NCBI GenBank assembly: GCA_905479655.1
Contig: CAJQNK010000087.1
Location: forward strand, 1-49,876
Origin: an uncultured bacterium
Lineage (GTDB): Bacteria > Acidobacteriota > Thermoanaerobaculia > Multivoradales > JAHEKO01
DNA: 49,876 nucleotides
Direction: 5' to 3'
Shown: one piece after another, positions 26,399 to 35,043 of the stretch
Layout of the letters: every line of letters begins with the position of its first letter
Position numbering within the stretch: position 1 is the stretch's first letter
Made by a program: the position numbers and the translations under genes
Notes under the pieces: model-generated
What the model saw: the letters and a program-made list of their open reading frames with translations, nothing else
Database searches by the model: none
What the model was told of the DNA's origin: nothing

Positions 26399-27106
26399 AT
26401 GAGCAGGACCCGGATTGCCCTCGGAGGGCTCCTCGGTCTTTTCCTGATCCTCCCGGCCTTCGCGCAGGACGTCGCCGAGGCCCCCGAGCTGGAGTCGGTG
26501 CGGAGCCGGGAGAGCTACGCGGTCGGTGTCGGTTTCGCGCAGTCCATGGCCCAGCAGGGCATCGAGGTCGACCTGGACGTTCTGATGGCCGGCGTCCGCG
26601 ACGGGATGGCCGGCGAGATCCGCCTGACCGACGAGGAGATGCAGCAGATCATGGTGAGCCTGAGAGCCCGGGTCGTCGAGCGGATGCAGGCCGAGCGCGA
26701 GGCCTCGATCCAAGAGAACCTGGCGGCCGCGGTGGCCTTCCTGGCCGACAACGGCGAGCGCCCCGAGGTGATGACGCTGCCGAGCGGGCTGCAGTACGAG
26801 GTGCTGGCGAGCGGCGACGGTCCGTCGCCCGAGCCGGGCTCGACGGTCAAGGTGCATTACCATGGCACGCTGATCGACGGCACCGTCTTCGACAGCTCCG
26901 TCGACCGCGGCGAGCCCATCGACATCCCCCTCGATCGGGTCATCCCCGGTTGGCAGGAGGCGATCCCGCGCATGAGCGTGGGAGACAAGTGGAAGCTCTT
27001 CATCCCTCCCGCTCTCGCCTATGGCGAGCAGGGCGGTGGTGGCGCGATCCCGCCCAACTCCGCGTTGGTCTTCGAGGTCGAGCTGCTGGCGCTCGCGGGC
27101 GAGTAG
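26399..27106 (+). CDS. FKBP-type peptidyl-prolyl isomerase, FkpA/Mip-like
   Basis: A 235-residue exported isomerase. Signal peptide LGGLLGLFLILPAFA is followed by a helical dimerisation domain (about residues 30-120: SYAVGVGFAQSMAQQGIEVD, then a long amphipathic helix RARVVERMQAEREASIQ). The C-terminal FKBP domain has GSTVKVHYHGTLIDGTVFDS, VIPGWQEAIPRMSVGDKW, PPALAYGEQG and PPNSALVFEVELL. Active-site Tyr, Asp, Trp and Phe are in place. It aids folding of periplasmic proteins. The ATG at 26399 lies behind GGAAGGAG. Confidence 0.94.
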   Translation: MSRTRIALGGLLGLFLILPAFAQDVAEAPELESVRSRESYAVGVGFAQSMAQQGIEVDLDVLMAGVRDGMAGEIRLTDEEMQQIMVSLRARVVERMQAEREASIQENLAAAVAFLADNGERPEVMTLPSGLQYEVLASGDGPSPEPGSTVKVHYHGTLIDGTVFDSSVDRGEPIDIPLDRVIPGWQEAIPRMSVGDKWKLFIPPALAYGEQGGGGAIPPNSALVFEVELLALAGE

Positions 27107-27127
27107 GTGGTCGGGACCCGCGTCTGA

Positions 27128-27853
27128 GTGCCCCCGACGATCCTCCTTCTGCAGGCCCGCCGGCCGGACGACCCGGCGCGGTTCGAGGAGCGCTCCTCCT
27201 TCGCGGCCAAGTGCGGCCTGGAGGAGGAGTCCGTCGTTCCGCTGAATCTCCTGGACGAGACGCTCAGCCTCGCCCGGGTGCTGCGCCACGATGCGCTGAT
27301 GGTGGGCGGCTCCGGCGAGTTCTACGTCTCGAACGCGAGTCTGCCGGGCTTCCCCGAGGTCCTGGAGCTCCTGCGCGAGGTCGTGGAGGCGGGGCACCCC
27401 ACCTTCGCGTCGTGCTTCGGGTTCCAGCTCATGGTGAAGGCCCTGGGCGGCGAGATCGTCTACGACCCGGAGAACACCGAGGTGGGGACCTATACCCTCC
27501 GCCTCACCGACGCCGGTCGGATCGACCCCCTGTTCTCGGAGCTTCCCGGCCGATTCCGAGCCCAGATGGGACGCAAGGACAGGGCGAGCCGTATGCCGGC
27601 GGGCATCCCCAACCTGGCGTCCTCGGAGCGTTCCCCCTTCCAGGCCCTGCGGGTCCCCGGCAAGCCGATCTGGGCCACGCAGTTCCATCCGGAGCTCGAC
27701 GCGGCGACCAACCGCGGTCGATTCGAGCGCTACATGGAGGGCTACTCGGCTTCCATGACGGAGGAGGAGCGCCGCGCGGCCCTCGACCGCTTCCACGACA
27801 GCCCGGAGACGGAGGCGCTCCTGCCCCGGTTCGTGGCGTTGGTCCTGAGCTGA
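27128..27853 (+). CDS. Class I glutamine amidotransferase-like protein
   Basis: A 241-residue cytosolic protein starting at a GTG. The nucleophile elbow is FASCFGFQLMVKALGG (Cys in SCFG) and the His-Glu pair is in ATQFHPELD, so the triad is intact. Stand-alone class I amidotransferases of this kind hydrolyse glutamine or gamma-glutamyl compounds, such as spermidine-pathway intermediates; the partner or substrate is unknown. About 30 residues follow the catalytic domain (TEEERRAALDRFHDSPETE). It lies 21 bp after the FKBP gene. Confidence 0.88.
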   Translation: MPPTILLLQARRPDDPARFEERSSFAAKCGLEEESVVPLNLLDETLSLARVLRHDALMVGGSGEFYVSNASLPGFPEVLELLREVVEAGHPTFASCFGFQLMVKALGGEIVYDPENTEVGTYTLRLTDAGRIDPLFSELPGRFRAQMGRKDRASRMPAGIPNLASSERSPFQALRVPGKPIWATQFHPELDAATNRGRFERYMEGYSASMTEEERRAALDRFHDSPETEALLPRFVALVLS

Positions 27854-28024
27854 GGCGCGGCGATCGACTTCGTCGTCCCGCCTCCACCTTCCACCTCGGT
27901 TCGCGCACGGGCGGTCGGGTCGTGACCCCGAGCGTCCCCGCGGCGCGCGGCGCTTTCCGCTCCGTCCGGGCCCGAACGCTCCGGCCGGCGAGCACGTAGA
28001 CTCGCGACGTCCGCCGAGGTCCAT

Positions 28025-28768
28025 GTGCGCCTGCGCCTGCTCACCTACAACATCCACCGTGCCATCGGGCTCGACCGCCGGTTCCGACCCGAGCGCGTGG
28101 CCGCGATCCTGGCCGACCACGGTGCCGACGTCGTCCTACTCCAGGAGGTCGACGAGGGAGTGCCCCGCTCCCGGGAGCTCAACCTGGCGCGGGAGCTGGC
28201 GGAGGCGGCCGGCTATCCGTACTTCGCCCTGGGCCACAACGTCAGCCTGCGCAGGGGCTACTACGGCAACGCGACCCTGAGTCGTCTGCCGATCGTGCGC
28301 GAGCGCAACATCGACCTCACGATCGGCCGCCGTAAGCGGCGGGGGTGCCAGCACACGACGCTGGACCTCGGCGCGTCGCGTGCCGAGGGCCGGTTCGAGG
28401 TCTTCAACCTCCACCTGGGTCTGTCGGCCCGGGAGCGGCGCCGGCAGGTGGCGCGCCTGGCGGAGTCACCCGAGGTCGCCGGTCTGGCTCCCGGGATGCC
28501 GTGTGTGATCGGGGGCGACTTCAACGACTGGCGCTCGCTGTTGCGCCCGGCCTTCGTCGGGGATCTGGGGTTCCTGTGCGCGACCGACCGGCCGACCCGC
28601 GGCGGGCCGAGCAGCCTCAGGACCTTCCCGAGCTTCTCGCCCCAGGGCTCGCTCGACAAGCTGTACGTGCGCGGCGTTCGAGCCGTCCACGCCGTGTACC
28701 GATGTCGTCATCGGTCGGCCCGGGTGGCCAGCGACCACCTGCCGATCATCTGCGACATCGAGATCTGA
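28025..28768 (+). CDS. Endonuclease/exonuclease/phosphatase-family hydrolase
   Basis: A 247-residue EEP-fold enzyme. The metal and catalytic motifs occur in order: LTYNIHRAIGLD, VVLLQEVDEG (Glu), FNLHLG (His), VIGGDFNDWR (Asp, Asn) and ASDHLPIICDIEI (Asp-His). It resembles the YbhP/YafD group and the nuclease partners of cardiolipin synthase. GTG at 28025 is the likely start; an ATG at 28023 is in another frame. No signal peptide. The target (nucleic acid or phospholipid headgroup) is open. Confidence 0.9.
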   Translation: MRLRLLTYNIHRAIGLDRRFRPERVAAILADHGADVVLLQEVDEGVPRSRELNLARELAEAAGYPYFALGHNVSLRRGYYGNATLSRLPIVRERNIDLTIGRRKRRGCQHTTLDLGASRAEGRFEVFNLHLGLSARERRRQVARLAESPEVAGLAPGMPCVIGGDFNDWRSLLRPAFVGDLGFLCATDRPTRGGPSSLRTFPSFSPQGSLDKLYVRGVRAVHAVYRCRHRSARVASDHLPIICDIEI

Positions 28769-28789
28769 CCGGGTCGGTGGAGGAGGGGA

Positions 28790-29890
28790 TCAGTCCCCCC
28801 CGCAGATCGCCGCCAGAAGGGCCGCGATCTCGTCGGCGCCGCCAGCCGGCCCCGGCGCCGCGGGCGGGCGGGCGAGCAGCTCCGCCAGCGGCTCGAGCCA
28901 CGTGCCGCCGGTGAAGTGGGCGACCTCGATCGGGGCCGCGGTCAGCGCCCGGGCCGCCCAGCGCGCGAGGACGGGAGACTCGGGGAAGGCGGGGCGCGGA
29001 ACGAACAGGAGCCGGCCGCCGGCGGCGACCGTCTCGGCCAGGGTGGAGTAGCCGAGCTTGCCCACGACCGCGTCCGCCGCCGCCACGAGATCCGGGTGGT
29101 AGTGGCCGGAGCGCTCGGGCAGCAGACGCAGCGCTCCGCGACGGATGGCTCGCGGGCCGCCGCCGGGGATCACGAAGCAGGCGCCGGGGTGGTCCTCCAG
29201 CCGCTCCAGGAACTCGTAGTCCCACGGAAAGCCGCCCATCGTGACCAGGACGAGGGGCCGGGCCTCGGGAATGTCCAGGGCGGCGCGGACCTCGGCGCGC
29301 GACGCGCGGGACGCCCGGGCCACCGGGGCGACCCACAGGGCGTCGGCTCTCGGGGCGCACGGTGGCTCCATCTGGATGCGCCGGTCGGCGCGCTCGAAGA
29401 TGGCGGCCAGGCGGTCGGCGTGCTCACCCAGACGCGGCTCCGCCTCGGTGTAGGGCCGGTAGATCCAGTCCCAGGTGAAGTTCTCCTGGAGGACCGAGGG
29501 GAGGCCGGCGCGGCGGGCCACCTCGATCCCGAGCGGCGAGATGTCGCAGAGAACGGCGCGGCACCCCAGGCGGAGCAAGCGGTCCGCGAGCCGATCGAGG
29601 AGCCCGTCGGGGAACGGCAGGAAGGAGTCGAGGGCCTGGACGGTGGCGGCCGCGTCCTCCTCCAGCGAGGTCCTCTGCACGAGGCCGACGTCGGCCCGCG
29701 TGGGGTGGTGCGTCCAGGGGCTCGCGTCACCGACCCCGCGGCAGGAGTCCTCGAAGAACCACAGCGGCGCCTCGGTGAAGAGGTGCGCGCGCAGGCCGGG
29801 GAGTCTCCCGCGCAGCGCCTCGACGGCCGCGGCGACGCGTGCGGCGTGGCCGAAGCCGTGGGCGGAGACGAAGCAGGCGAGGGAGGGCAT
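28790..29890 (-). CDS. Glycosyltransferase family 28/MurG-like protein
   Basis: A 366-residue GT-B-fold protein starting MPSLACFVSAHGFGHAARVA. This Gly-rich opening is shared by MurG-type transferases and the N-terminal domain of L-arabinokinase-like proteins. The second half has LVLVTMGGFPWDYEF, then VVGKLGYSTLAETVAAGGRL and FVPRPAFPES, the nucleotide-sugar site. The donor and acceptor are unknown. The in-frame extension far upstream has no protein-like composition and overlaps mltF, so it is not coding. It is divergent from mltF over 192 bp, which contains a GGCCGG-N6-CCGGCC hairpin (29946-29963). Confidence 0.85.
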   Translation of the reverse strand: MPSLACFVSAHGFGHAARVAAAVEALRGRLPGLRAHLFTEAPLWFFEDSCRGVGDASPWTHHPTRADVGLVQRTSLEEDAAATVQALDSFLPFPDGLLDRLADRLLRLGCRAVLCDISPLGIEVARRAGLPSVLQENFTWDWIYRPYTEAEPRLGEHADRLAAIFERADRRIQMEPPCAPRADALWVAPVARASRASRAEVRAALDIPEARPLVLVTMGGFPWDYEFLERLEDHPGACFVIPGGGPRAIRRGALRLLPERSGHYHPDLVAAADAVVGKLGYSTLAETVAAGGRLLFVPRPAFPESPVLARWAARALTAAPIEVAHFTGGTWLEPLAELLARPPAAPGPAGGADEIAALLAAICGGD

Positions 29891-30082
29891 GGCCGGGTCG
29901 CGGTATTGTAGAGAACGACCGAGCGCACCCACAGCGCACCGAAACGGCCGGTACGAGCCGGCCTCGAGGATCCAGACCCTGTTCGCGACCGATCCGCTGC
30001 GCCGCCCTTCCCGGCCCGTGAGGGCCGCGGCTCTCGTGTCTCCCCCCGCTGCGGTCGAGAGGGTCGTCGAGGTGCGCCCGGA

Positions 30083-31501
30083 TTGAGTCGCGGCCCCGCC
30101 TGCCTCGCCGTCGTCCTCGCTCTGGGCCTCGGAGCCCTGGGGTCCTGCTCCGGCGAGCCGGAGCCGCCGGGGGAGCTCCCGAGCACGGAGCCCACGGTCG
30201 ACGGCGGGACCCTGGTCGTCCTCACCCGCTACGCCCCCACCACCTACTACCTCGGTCGCGGCGGTCGGCCCGCCGGCTTCGAGGTGGACCTCGTCACGGC
30301 GTTCGCCGAGCACCTGGGTCTGGATGTGCGATACGAGGTGTTGGACACCATCGGCGACATCCTGACCGCCCTGGCCGAGGGCCGGGGCCACGTCGCCGCC
30401 GCCGGCCTGACGGAGACGCCGGCGCGCTCCCGGCGGTTCGTGGCCGGCCCGCCGTACCAGACGATTCGCGAGCTGGCCGTCTGTTCGCCGTCGGCCAACG
30501 TGCGGCGTCAGGAGGATCTCGAGGGTCTGAAGATCGAGGTGATCTCGTCCAGCAGCTACCTGGAGACGCTGGGCGAGCTGCGTCGAGAGTCGCTGCCCGA
30601 CCTGCGGTTCGAGGCGGTGGCCGACAGCTCGACCGAGCAGCTCCTCCAGCGCGTGGCGGTGGGGGAGATCGACTGCACTGTCGCGGACTCCAACATCGTC
30701 GCGATCGACCGGCGGTTCCTGCCGTCTTTGCGGACACCCTTCGCCCTGGACAAGGAAGAGTCCCTGGTCTGGTACTTCTCGGACCTGGGCGCACCGCTGG
30801 CCGAGGAGGCGACCCGCTGGCTGGCGCAGTTCGAGGCGAGCGGCGAGCTGCGGGTGGTCGAGAACCGGCACTACGGCCACATCGGGCGCTTCGATCGTTT
30901 CGACACGGCGGTCTTCCTGCGCCGCGTCGGTGTCCGACTTCCGCGCTGGCGGGCCCTGTTCCAGGAGGCGGCGCGACGGACGGGCCTGCCGTGGGCGCTG
31001 CTGGCCTCGGTCTCCTACCAGGAGTCGCACTGGGACCCGACGGCGGTGAGCCGCACCGGGGTGCGCGGCCTGATGATGCTGACGCTCGACACGGCGGAGA
31101 CGCTGGGTGTCGAGGATCGTGAGGACCCGGAGGCGAGTGTGCTGGGGGGAGCCCGCTATCTCCGGGATCTGATCCGCAGGGTGCCGGCTTTCGTGCCCCA
31201 GCCCGACCGGCTCTGGATGGCGCTGGCGGCCTACAACGTGGGATACGAGCACCTCCAGGACGCCCGGGTCCTCGCGGTGAAGCTCGATCGCAACCCCAAC
31301 GCCTGGAGCGACGTGAAGGACATCCTGCCCCTGCTTTCGCAGAGCCGCTACTACCGGGAGCTGGAGCACGGCTACGCGCGGGGAGCGGAGCCGGTCATCT
31401 ACGTCGAACGGGTGCGCAACTACTTCGACCTCCTGAGCCAGCTCGAGGAGGAGAGGGCCTCGATGGACGAGGCCGTCGGGGGGAGCCGCGGCGGGCTCTG
31501 A
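30083..31501 (+). CDS. mltF: Membrane-bound lytic murein transglycosylase F
   Basis: A 472-residue lipoprotein starting at TTG. The signal ends ALGLGALGSC (Cys22). An SBP3-like periplasmic-binding domain follows (about residues 40-265: GTLVVLTRYAPTTYYLGRGG, FEVDLVTAFAEHL). The C-terminal lysozyme-like SLT domain (about 285-450) has the catalytic Glu in SVSYQESHWDP, then GVRGLMMLTLDTAETLG and AYNVGYEHLQDAR. It cleaves peptidoglycan glycan strands with 1,6-anhydro product formation. Architecture and length match Escherichia coli MltF. Confidence 0.95.
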   Translation: MSRGPACLAVVLALGLGALGSCSGEPEPPGELPSTEPTVDGGTLVVLTRYAPTTYYLGRGGRPAGFEVDLVTAFAEHLGLDVRYEVLDTIGDILTALAEGRGHVAAAGLTETPARSRRFVAGPPYQTIRELAVCSPSANVRRQEDLEGLKIEVISSSSYLETLGELRRESLPDLRFEAVADSSTEQLLQRVAVGEIDCTVADSNIVAIDRRFLPSLRTPFALDKEESLVWYFSDLGAPLAEEATRWLAQFEASGELRVVENRHYGHIGRFDRFDTAVFLRRVGVRLPRWRALFQEAARRTGLPWALLASVSYQESHWDPTAVSRTGVRGLMMLTLDTAETLGVEDREDPEASVLGGARYLRDLIRRVPAFVPQPDRLWMALAAYNVGYEHLQDARVLAVKLDRNPNAWSDVKDILPLLSQSRYYRELEHGYARGAEPVIYVERVRNYFDLLSQLEEERASMDEAVGGSRGGL

Positions 31502-31624
31502 CCCCACCCTCTCTGCGGGCGACACGCGCGGAGGCGTCGCCCGGGAGGGCCGGCGACCCGAAGGCCCGGTGCGAGCTCACGCCGCAGCGTCGAGTCCCGC
31601 CGCAGGGCCTCCGAGCCCGCGACC

Positions 31625-31999
31625 TCAGCCGTTGCCGCCCTCTTCCTTGGCCTCTTCGACGGCGTCCTTGGCCTCGTCGAGGGCTTCCTCGGCGCCGTCG
31701 ACCATCTCACCCGCGGCCTCCTCGGCGCCGTCGACCATCTCACCCCCGGCCTCCTCGGCGCCGTCGACCATCTCACCCGCGGCCCCGTGGGCCTCGTCCA
31801 TGGCGTCGCCCATGGCCTCCCCGGCCTCCTCCATGGCGTCTCCGGCCTGCTCGGCCGCCTCACCGATCGCCGCGCTGGCGTCGTCCATGGCCTCCTCGGC
31901 GTCGTGGTTCGCGTCGTGACCGCCGCCGCAACCCACGGCGACGACACCGACGACCAACAGGACCAGGACCCAGGGGACAGCTCTTCCGATGTTCTTCAT
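31625..31999 (-). CDS. Lipoprotein with hendecad (11-residue) helical repeats
   Basis: A 124-residue protein. The lipoprotein signal is WVLVLLVVGVVAVGC (Cys24). The mature part is almost wholly Ala, Glu, Asp, Gly and Met. It contains three consecutive copies of an 11-residue unit (AGEMVDGAEEA type) and shorter degenerate units before and after (EAMGDAMDEA, EEALDEAKDAVEEAKEE). Such hendecads form long amphipathic helices, as in LEA-like and apolipoprotein-like proteins. It is strongly acidic. A role in envelope stabilisation or desiccation tolerance is only a guess. GGAGGAG precedes the ATG. Confidence 0.8.
   Translation of the reverse strand: MKNIGRAVPWVLVLLVVGVVAVGCGGGHDANHDAEEAMDDASAAIGEAAEQAGDAMEEAGEAMGDAMDEAHGAAGEMVDGAEEAGGEMVDGAEEAAGEMVDGAEEALDEAKDAVEEAKEEGGNG
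31684..31782 (-). repeat. Three tandem 33-bp coding repeats
   Basis: Three copies of a 33-bp unit, each containing GCCGTCGACCATCTCACCC on the plus strand, differ at only a few bases. They encode the 11-residue repeats of the lipoprotein. The near identity at DNA level points to recent expansion or slippage, so copy number may vary between strains. Confidence 0.85.
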
Positions 32000-32126
32000 G
32001 TTTCTCCTCCTCCGTTTCGATCAGTAGCAGATGTGGAGCCGAGAGGCTAACAGAAAGTCGCCAACGGCGCTCGCGGCGCCTGGCGGAGCCTCTCCGATAG
32101 AGTGGCCGCGTCGAGGAGGAGCACGG

Positions 32127-33524
32127 ATGGACACAGAGCACGGAGCGAGAGCACGCAGAGCCGGGAGGTCGACCCTGAAGCTGGCCCTCGTCCTCCTGAT
32201 CGTCGGCGCGGCCGCGCCCGTGGGGGCGGCCGAGCCGGCTCAGGGCCGGGTGATCGACGGGCCGGGAGCGGTGCTGCCCGAGCGCCAACGGCCCACGGTG
32301 GTCAACGCCGTTCTGCGCGAGCGCCTGGACGAGCTGCTGCCGTCGCTCATGCGGGAGGCGGGGATCGACCTGTGGCTGGTGATCAACCGGGAGTACGCGG
32401 AGGATCCGGTGTACCTGACGCTCGTCCCCGAGCCGGTCTTCGCCGCGCGGCGCACGACCATGCTGCTGTTCTTCGACCGCGGTCCGGAGGAGGGGGTCGA
32501 GCGCCTGACGGTGAGCCGATACCCCCTGGGAGAGCTCTACGAGGCCGCCTGGGAGGGCGGCGAGCTGGACCAGCAGTGGCGGCGGTTGGCCGAGTTGGTG
32601 GCGGAGCGGAGCCCGGAGCGGATCGGGATCGACGTGAGCCCGACGTGGCCGGTAGCGGACGGCCTGACGGCGTCGCTGCGCGACCGCCTCGAGGCCGAGC
32701 TGGGGGCGGAGATGTCCTCGAAGCTCGTGAGCGCCGAGGAGCTGGTGGTGCGTTGGCTGGAGACCCGCACCGCCTCGGAGCGGGCGCTGTGGCCGCACAC
32801 GGTGGCCCTCGCCCGCGGAGTGATCTCCGAGGCGTTCTCTTCCAGGGTGATCACCCCCGGGGCGACGACGACCGAGGACGTGGCCTGGTTCATCCGCGAG
32901 AGATTCGCCGAGCTGGGTCTCGCGGCCTGGTTCATGCCCTACGTCAACGTCCAGCGTCCGGCGGTCGACTGTGGCGCCGACGACCCCTTCTGCGGCGCCG
33001 GCGGCGAGGTGATCCGCCCGGGCGATGTCCTGCACACCGACGTCGGGATCTGCTACCTGCGACTGTGCACCGACACCCAGGAGATGGGCTACGTGCTGCG
33101 CTCCGGCGAGTCGGAGGTTCCGGCGGGCCTGAGGGAGGCGCTCGCCGTGGGCAATCGCTGGCAGGACCTCCTGACGGCCGAGTTCGCGACCGGAAGAACG
33201 GGCAACGAGATCCTGGCGCGGGCGTTGGCGGCCGCCGAGGCGGAGTCGATCCGCTCCAGCGTGTACAGCCATCCCCTGGGGTACTTCGGGCACGCGCCGG
33301 GGCCGACGATCGGGATGTGGGACAACCAGGGGCCGACGCCGGCGCGAGGCGACTGGACCCTGCGCGAGAGCACCGGCTACGCCATCGAGGGGAACGTCAA
33401 GGCGCCGGTGCGGGAGTGGGGTGGCCAGGAGGTCCAGATCAAGCTGGAGCAGAGCGCCCTCTACGACGGCGAGCGGGTGGTCTACCTGGCGGGCCGCCAG
33501 ACGCGGTGGCACGTCGTCCGCTGA
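32127..33524 (+). CDS. Secreted M24-family metallopeptidase (Xaa-Pro aminopeptidase-like)
   Basis: A 465-residue protein with a signal peptide (LKLALVLLIVGAAAPVGAAE). A creatinase-type N-terminal domain (about 60-220) is followed by the pita-bread fold. Metal-ligand regions are recognisable as LHTDVGICYLRLCTDTQ (two Asp), YSHPLGYFGH (His), and later TGYAIEGNVKAPV and VQIKLEQSAL (two Glu). Spacing differs from PepP, so it may be a divergent dipeptidase. ATG at 32127 follows GAGGAGGA. The cytochrome c gene follows 76 bp later. Confidence 0.85.
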   Translation: MDTEHGARARRAGRSTLKLALVLLIVGAAAPVGAAEPAQGRVIDGPGAVLPERQRPTVVNAVLRERLDELLPSLMREAGIDLWLVINREYAEDPVYLTLVPEPVFAARRTTMLLFFDRGPEEGVERLTVSRYPLGELYEAAWEGGELDQQWRRLAELVAERSPERIGIDVSPTWPVADGLTASLRDRLEAELGAEMSSKLVSAEELVVRWLETRTASERALWPHTVALARGVISEAFSSRVITPGATTTEDVAWFIRERFAELGLAAWFMPYVNVQRPAVDCGADDPFCGAGGEVIRPGDVLHTDVGICYLRLCTDTQEMGYVLRSGESEVPAGLREALAVGNRWQDLLTAEFATGRTGNEILARALAAAEAESIRSSVYSHPLGYFGHAPGPTIGMWDNQGPTPARGDWTLRESTGYAIEGNVKAPVREWGGQEVQIKLEQSALYDGERVVYLAGRQTRWHVVR

Positions 33525-33600
33525 GGGCCGGGGGTAGACTCGGGGCTCGGGTCGCGGCCGGGGGGCCTCCGGCGGGGCCGACGGGGACGGGAGACAGACG

Positions 33601-34050
33601 ATGAGACCGGTGATTGGCCGAAGGTCACGAGGATGGCTGGACTCGGTGGCTGTTGCATTCGTGGCCGTGGTGATCGGAGCGGCCGCCGCTTCGGCGGAGC
33701 CGTCGCCGGCCGAGCGGGGCGCGCATCTCTACCGGGTGCACTGCCGGAGCTGCCACGGGGAGAGCGGGCGGGGTGACGGGGCGCTGGCCGCGGAGCTGGC
33801 GACCGCTCCTCCGGACCTGACCCGACTGGCGGAAGGCGGGCAGTTCGACAGCGAGGCGATCCGACGCTCGATCGACGGTCGGATGGTCGTGCCGGGGCAC
33901 GCCCGGAGCGACATGCCCGTGTGGGGCCTGACCTTCGAGGTCCAGGGCTCGGGCGTCGGGCGACCGGACGAGGTCGAAGGGCGGCTCGACGACCTGGTCG
34001 CGTACCTTCGGTCGATCCAGGCCGAGAAGACCGGTCCGGAGAGTCCGTGA
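33601..34050 (+). CDS. Small periplasmic cytochrome c
   Basis: A 149-residue class I-type c-cytochrome. A signal peptide (VAFVAVVIGAAAASA) precedes the mature protein. One heme site is seen, HCRSCHGESGRGDG (CxxCH at about residue 48-52). The axial Met is likely in the VPGHARSDMPVWG stretch. The C-terminal helix ends LDDLVAYLRSIQ. It would carry electrons in the periplasm; whether it serves N2O reduction cannot be told, since nosZ is 29 kb away. Its TGA overlaps the GTG start of the next gene. Confidence 0.9.
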   Translation: MRPVIGRRSRGWLDSVAVAFVAVVIGAAAASAEPSPAERGAHLYRVHCRSCHGESGRGDGALAAELATAPPDLTRLAEGGQFDSEAIRRSIDGRMVVPGHARSDMPVWGLTFEVQGSGVGRPDEVEGRLDDLVAYLRSIQAEKTGPESP

Positions 34051-35003
34051 GCGTCACCCGAGCGGTCACCCGGGGCTTCGGAAGAGGCCTCGGCGCGCTG
34101 TCGGTGGCCCTCTGGATGTGGCTCGTCAACCTCCTCCTGGCCGTGCCCGCGTCCCTGGTCGTGGGCGAGGCCCTGCGGGAGAGCATCGGCGCGAGCAAGG
34201 TGCACGAGGCCTTGCGCCGGGGGCTCGACCTGGACTGGCTGGGCGAGCTGCTCCACGATGCGGAGGGGATCGTCTCGACCTTCCGCTCGAGCCTCGTGGG
34301 GCCGGGGCCGATCCTCGACAACCTGGAGCTCTGGTTCCGGGGCGAGCTCTTCGAGCAGCCGATGCTCCTGGTGGCCACCGGGGCCCTGTTCGCCCTGGTC
34401 TGGGTCCTGCTCCTCGGTGGGGCGATCGACCGGCTGGCTCGTCCGAGCGGCGTCGCCGGCCTCGTCGGGTTGTTGCCGAGGGGGCTCCACTACTTCTCCC
34501 GATTGCTGCGGCTGACGGTCCTGACCGGCGTCCTGTACTACTTCCTGTACCGCCTTTCGCGCTTCCTCTTTCCCTGGCTCGAGGAGCGGCTGCGGGAGGT
34601 CACGGCCGAGTCGACCGTGCTGCTGTGGAATCTCGCCGTCGCGGCCTTCGTGCTGCTGGTCTTCGCCCTCGTGGACATGGCGGGCGACTACGCCCGGATC
34701 GCCATCGTGCTCGAGGAGCGGCGGAGCTCGCTCCTGGCGCTCGCCTCGGGAGCGGCGTTCGTCCTGCGCAGCCCGGTGAAGACCCTGGCCGTCTACCTGC
34801 TCCTGTCGGCGCCGGCCTGGGCCGTCATGGCGCTCTGGGCGGCAACGGCCCCCGGGGCCGGGCCCGCCACGACGGTGAACATCGCGCTCGCATTCCTGGC
34901 CGCACAGCTCTACCTGGTAGCCAAGATCGTCCTGCGGCTGGTCCTGTTGGCCGGCGAGATGACGGTCTTCGAGGAGTCGCGGCGGGCCAACCCGGGTCGG
35001 TGA
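34047..35003 (+). CDS. Polytopic membrane protein of unknown function
   Basis: A 318-residue protein starting at GTG in a 4-bp overlap with the cytochrome gene. It has about six hydrophobic helices: ALSVALWMWLVNLLLAVPA, LLVATGALFALVWVLLLGG, LTVLTGVLYYFLYRL, WNLAVAAFVLLVFALVD, TLAVYLLLSAPAWAVMAL and IALAFLAAQLYLVA. The architecture resembles small permease-like proteins found near regulators in related bacteria, but no motif allows naming. Coupling to the cytochrome and to the Ig-like protein 40 bp downstream suggests one transcript. Confidence 0.75.
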   Translation: MSVTRAVTRGFGRGLGALSVALWMWLVNLLLAVPASLVVGEALRESIGASKVHEALRRGLDLDWLGELLHDAEGIVSTFRSSLVGPGPILDNLELWFRGELFEQPMLLVATGALFALVWVLLLGGAIDRLARPSGVAGLVGLLPRGLHYFSRLLRLTVLTGVLYYFLYRLSRFLFPWLEERLREVTAESTVLLWNLAVAAFVLLVFALVDMAGDYARIAIVLEERRSSLLALASGAAFVLRSPVKTLAVYLLLSAPAWAVMALWAATAPGAGPATTVNIALAFLAAQLYLVAKIVLRLVLLAGEMTVFEESRRANPGR

Positions 35004-35043
35004 CGGCCACTGCGGGCGACACCGAGAGAGCGAGACGACGAGG

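Noticed and set aside
29891..31525. Upstream extension of the glycosyltransferase frame by more than 500 codons.
   Set aside because: It is antisense to mltF and lacks protein-like composition; the ATG at 29890 opens the recognisable domain.
31684..31782. Tandem repeats considered as a CRISPR array.
   Set aside because: Units are contiguous with no spacers and encode an in-frame peptide repeat.
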